Positions 62,245 to 64,000 of a stretch of 64,000 nucleotides of DNA are shown in pieces. Where the stretch lies: positions 1,054,001-1,118,000 of the forward strand of contig CAVVLN010000005.1 in NCBI GenBank assembly GCA_963749145.1. Direction: 5' to 3'. Source of the stretch: JASHPR01 sp963749145 (lineage in GTDB: Bacteria > Actinomycetota > Actinomycetes > Streptosporangiales > Streptosporangiaceae). The stretch's first letter is position 1. Each line of letters begins with the position of its first letter. Position numbers and translations under genes: made by a program. The notes under the pieces are model-generated. The model did no database searches. It was given only the letters and a program-made list of their open reading frames with translations, and had not been told where the DNA came from.

Positions 62245-63274
62245 CGCCGTCGCCCCCTCGCCCCCTCGCGGCCCGCGCCTCGGTCCGCAGATCGGTGAGC
62301 ACCTCGTCCAGCGGCCGCCTGCGGCTGACCTCTATCTGGATCACCGCCCCGAGCCTGAGGATCAGCTGCGGGTAGGCGCCGGCGCAGAATCCTGTCCGCA
62401 CCTCCTCACGCAGCCAGTCCAGCTCCAGGGGCTGGCTGTGCAGGGCCGCGGCCACGCCGCCCAGGCTGGCCGTCAGCAGCACCCGCTGCAGCGCGTGCCC
62501 GGCCTTCACCCAGTCCGCGGGCTGGTCGCCGCCGGTGGTCAGCAGCGCGACCACGCCGGCGCTGCGCGGCCGGGGGGCCGAGATGACTGGCAGCAGGCCC
62601 CAGTCGTGACCGTGGGCGAAGTCCCGCGCCGGGAAATTCGGGTCGGTCGGCGGGGGCCGCGCCGGGTAAGCGGTGGGCGGGACCCCGTCGGGCCGCGGGC
62701 TTCCCGGCGGTGGCGCCCAGCGGGCCAGTTCCGCGGTGCGCGCGGCGTCCAGGCGCTGCGCCCGCTCGGCCGTCTCGACGATCGCCGCCAGCCGGGCGCG
62801 GTCGGCCGGGTCGGCCAGGATCCGCAGCGTCGCGCCGTCCCGCGCGGCCGCGCCGCGCAGCGCGCCGAGCAGGGCGGCCGAGACCGGCACCGGGTCGAAC
62901 CCGCCGCGGTGCGTCCGCCGCCGCGGCACCTGGCGCAGCAGCAGCTGCTCGAAGTCGGTGACCGACACCTGGCGCGGCCAGGTCAGCCGGGCGACCAGGG
63001 TCGGCCGGCCCGGGTCGGGCAGCACCTCGGCCTCGGGAATGTAACCGAGCGAGCGCAGCGCGAGGCGGGCCGTGAACAGGGCGGCGCCGCAGCTGATCAG
63101 CATTTCCCGGCCCGCCGGATCGGCCACGGCCAGCTGCCGGCCCGGGTCCGCGTACAGGCTAAGCTCGGGGCCGCCGGCGTACAGCCGCCACGGCTGGGTG
63201 TTGTGTACCGAAGGCGCCCACACCGCGGCCGCCGCCACGTACCTGGCGACCTCGTTCGAGCCTAGTCCGCCCAT
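62237..63274 (-). CDS. Acg-family nitroreductase-like flavoprotein
   Basis: 345 aa from ATG 63274 (no clear ribosome site; the frame is open to 63385 but crosses the two boxes). VWAPSVHNTQPWRLYAGG near residue 18, MLISCGAALFTARLALRSLGY near 57, and in the second half VKAGHALQRVLLTASLGGVAAALHSQPLEL. Same family as the 27789 gene (Rv2032/Acg type, DosR-controlled in mycobacteria). Probably binds FMN without normal nitroreductase turnover. First gene of a possible operon with PPOX and GCS2. Confidence 0.9.
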   Translation of the reverse strand: MGGLGSNEVARYVAAAAVWAPSVHNTQPWRLYAGGPELSLYADPGRQLAVADPAGREMLISCGAALFTARLALRSLGYIPEAEVLPDPGRPTLVARLTWPRQVSVTDFEQLLLRQVPRRRTHRGGFDPVPVSAALLGALRGAAARDGATLRILADPADRARLAAIVETAERAQRLDAARTAELARWAPPPGSPRPDGVPPTAYPARPPPTDPNFPARDFAHGHDWGLLPVISAPRPRSAGVVALLTTGGDQPADWVKAGHALQRVLLTASLGGVAAALHSQPLELDWLREEVRTGFCAGAYPQLILRLGAVIQIEVSRRRPLDEVLTDLRTEARAARGRGGDGDG

Positions 63275-63331
63275 AAGACCAGCCGACGCGCTCGCGGGCG
63301 TGCCGGGCAGGTGCGAACGTCCGGGCCCGGC

Positions 63332-63371
63332 GGGACCTTCGTCGGGGGCTGGAGGTCGGGACCAAGGTCCC
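63332..63371. promoter_or_regulatory. Two DevR-box-like sites, one a perfect palindrome
   Basis: 63358-63371 GGGACCAAGGTCCC is a perfect 14-bp palindrome and the best match in the window; 63332-63345 GGGACCTTCGTCGG is a partial one, centres 26 bp apart. Divergent promoter of the nitroreductase (start 63274) and PPOX (start 63462) genes. Confidence 0.7.
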
Positions 63372-63461
63372 TGATTCTGCGGCAAGAGTCCCCTGCCGCC
63401 GGTCGGCCGCCCGCAGAAACTGTAGGCATACTGCCACCCGAGTAACCAAGGGGAACCGCCG

Positions 63462-63926
63462 ATGACCGAGGCCAGACAGCGCAGAGAGCTGTCGCGGGAG
63501 GAGTGCCTGCGTTTGCTCGGCGAGGCTCAGGTCGGCCGGGTGGTGTACACCTACCGCGCCCTGCCCGCCGTTCGCCCGGTCAACCACCTGGTCGATGGTG
63601 AACGGATCATCATCCGGGCCGGTCTGGGCTCGGCGATCAGCCCCGGCGCGGACCACGACGCGGGGACCGTCGTGGCTTACGAGGCCGACCTGATCGACGC
63701 GGTCGAGTGTGTCGGCTGGAGCGTCGTGGTGGTCGGCCGGGCCGGGCCCGTGACCGGCCCGGCCGAGCTCGACCGGTACCGCCGCGCGCTGCGGCCCTGG
63801 GGCGCCGCCGAGGCCGACGACATCATCGCGATCCGCGCGGACGTCGTCACCGGGTTCCGGCTGCTCCCGGGGGCCGGTTCGCCGGCCGCTCCCGGCGCCT
63901 GGCCGGCGGTTGACCGGATCGACTGA
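63462..63926 (+). CDS. PPOX-type flavin/heme-binding split-barrel protein
   Basis: 154 aa, ATG 63462 with AGGGGAA upstream. LSREECLRLLGEAQVGRVVYTYRALPAVRPVNHLVDGERIIIRAGLGSAI, TVVAYEADLIDAVECVGWSVVVVGRAGPVTG and IIAIRADVVTGFRLLPG. Same family as 59399 and 61837. About 91 bp downstream of the perfect DevR-like box, divergent from the Acg-type gene. Confidence 0.9.
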   Translation: MTEARQRRELSREECLRLLGEAQVGRVVYTYRALPAVRPVNHLVDGERIIIRAGLGSAISPGADHDAGTVVAYEADLIDAVECVGWSVVVVGRAGPVTGPAELDRYRRALRPWGAAEADDIIAIRADVVTGFRLLPGAGSPAAPGAWPAVDRID

Positions 63927-64000
63927 CCGGGCCCGGTCAGGCCCGACGCCGGCCGGGCGACCCGATCAGAGCGGCCCGAATGGCAGCCTCGGTTGAGCAG

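Overview
The window is about 72% G+C by eye, with strong G/C third-position bias, GGAGG-type ribosome binding sites, frequent GTG starts and many ATGA or TGATG overlaps. Together with the gene families seen this points to a high-GC Gram-positive actinomycete (Streptomyces/Streptosporangium-like). The sequence alone does not fix the genus. No rRNA, tRNA, transposase, phage gene or CRISPR array was recognised.

Layout. (1) 1-8004: an operon for a 2-oxoacid:ferredoxin oxidoreductase (gamma, a GltD-like NAD(P)H oxidoreductase fused to a ferredoxin, alpha, beta; the beta gene runs off the left edge), a TetR regulator and a divergent MFS transporter. The alpha subunit has YPIRP where pyruvate enzymes have YPITP, plus further spaced residues matching oxalate oxidoreductase. 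(2) 8232-13402: mixed housekeeping and accessory genes (OmdA-like, MFS, VOC, a truncated nitroreductase ending in a large inverted repeat, a GH3 hydrolase, DUF1918). (3) 13614-46626: a dense hypoxia/dormancy island of the kind controlled by DosR/DevR in mycobacteria: six of the seven universal stress protein genes, PPOX-type flavin/heme proteins, an Acg-type nitroreductase, two Hsp20 genes, PPK2, phosphoglycerate mutase, a CBS-BON protein, GAPDH, a zinc alcohol dehydrogenase, a DosS-like GAF-GAF histidine kinase, a group 3b-like NiFe hydrogenase, and an operon of GltD-ferredoxin, NifJ (pyruvate:ferredoxin oxidoreductase) and a dihydroorotate dehydrogenase-like protein. (4) 46698-55686: an Rv1733c-like membrane protein, a wrecked two-component system, a PadR-ABC operon with two tandem FtsX-like permeases, and a GT39 glycosyltransferase with a TPP-riboswitch-like leader. 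(5) 56243-64000: a second dormancy-type block (HTH membrane protein, phosphoribosyltransferase-hydrolase fusion, USP, cupin, GCS2 ligase, three PPOX proteins, second Acg-type nitroreductase).

The island is tied together by a recurrent palindrome, GGGACC-NN-GGTCCC and variants, found in most of the promoter gaps of this gene set and resembling the DosR box core (GGGACT-WW-AGTCCC). The inferred physiology is survival without oxygen. PFOR and the oxalate-type enzyme would reduce ferredoxin, the GltD-ferredoxin proteins would exchange electrons with NAD(P)H, and the group 3b hydrogenase and alcohol dehydrogenase would dispose of excess reductant. Stress proteins, polyphosphate metabolism and chaperones would preserve the resting cell. 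The cognate DevR response regulator is not in the window.

The window also shows active small-scale decay and repeat expansion: an internally deleted adh gene, a two-component pair missing receiver and sensor parts, a frameshifted hydrogenase protease, tandem duplications of gene 3' ends (87 bp and 56 bp), and several intergenic minisatellites.
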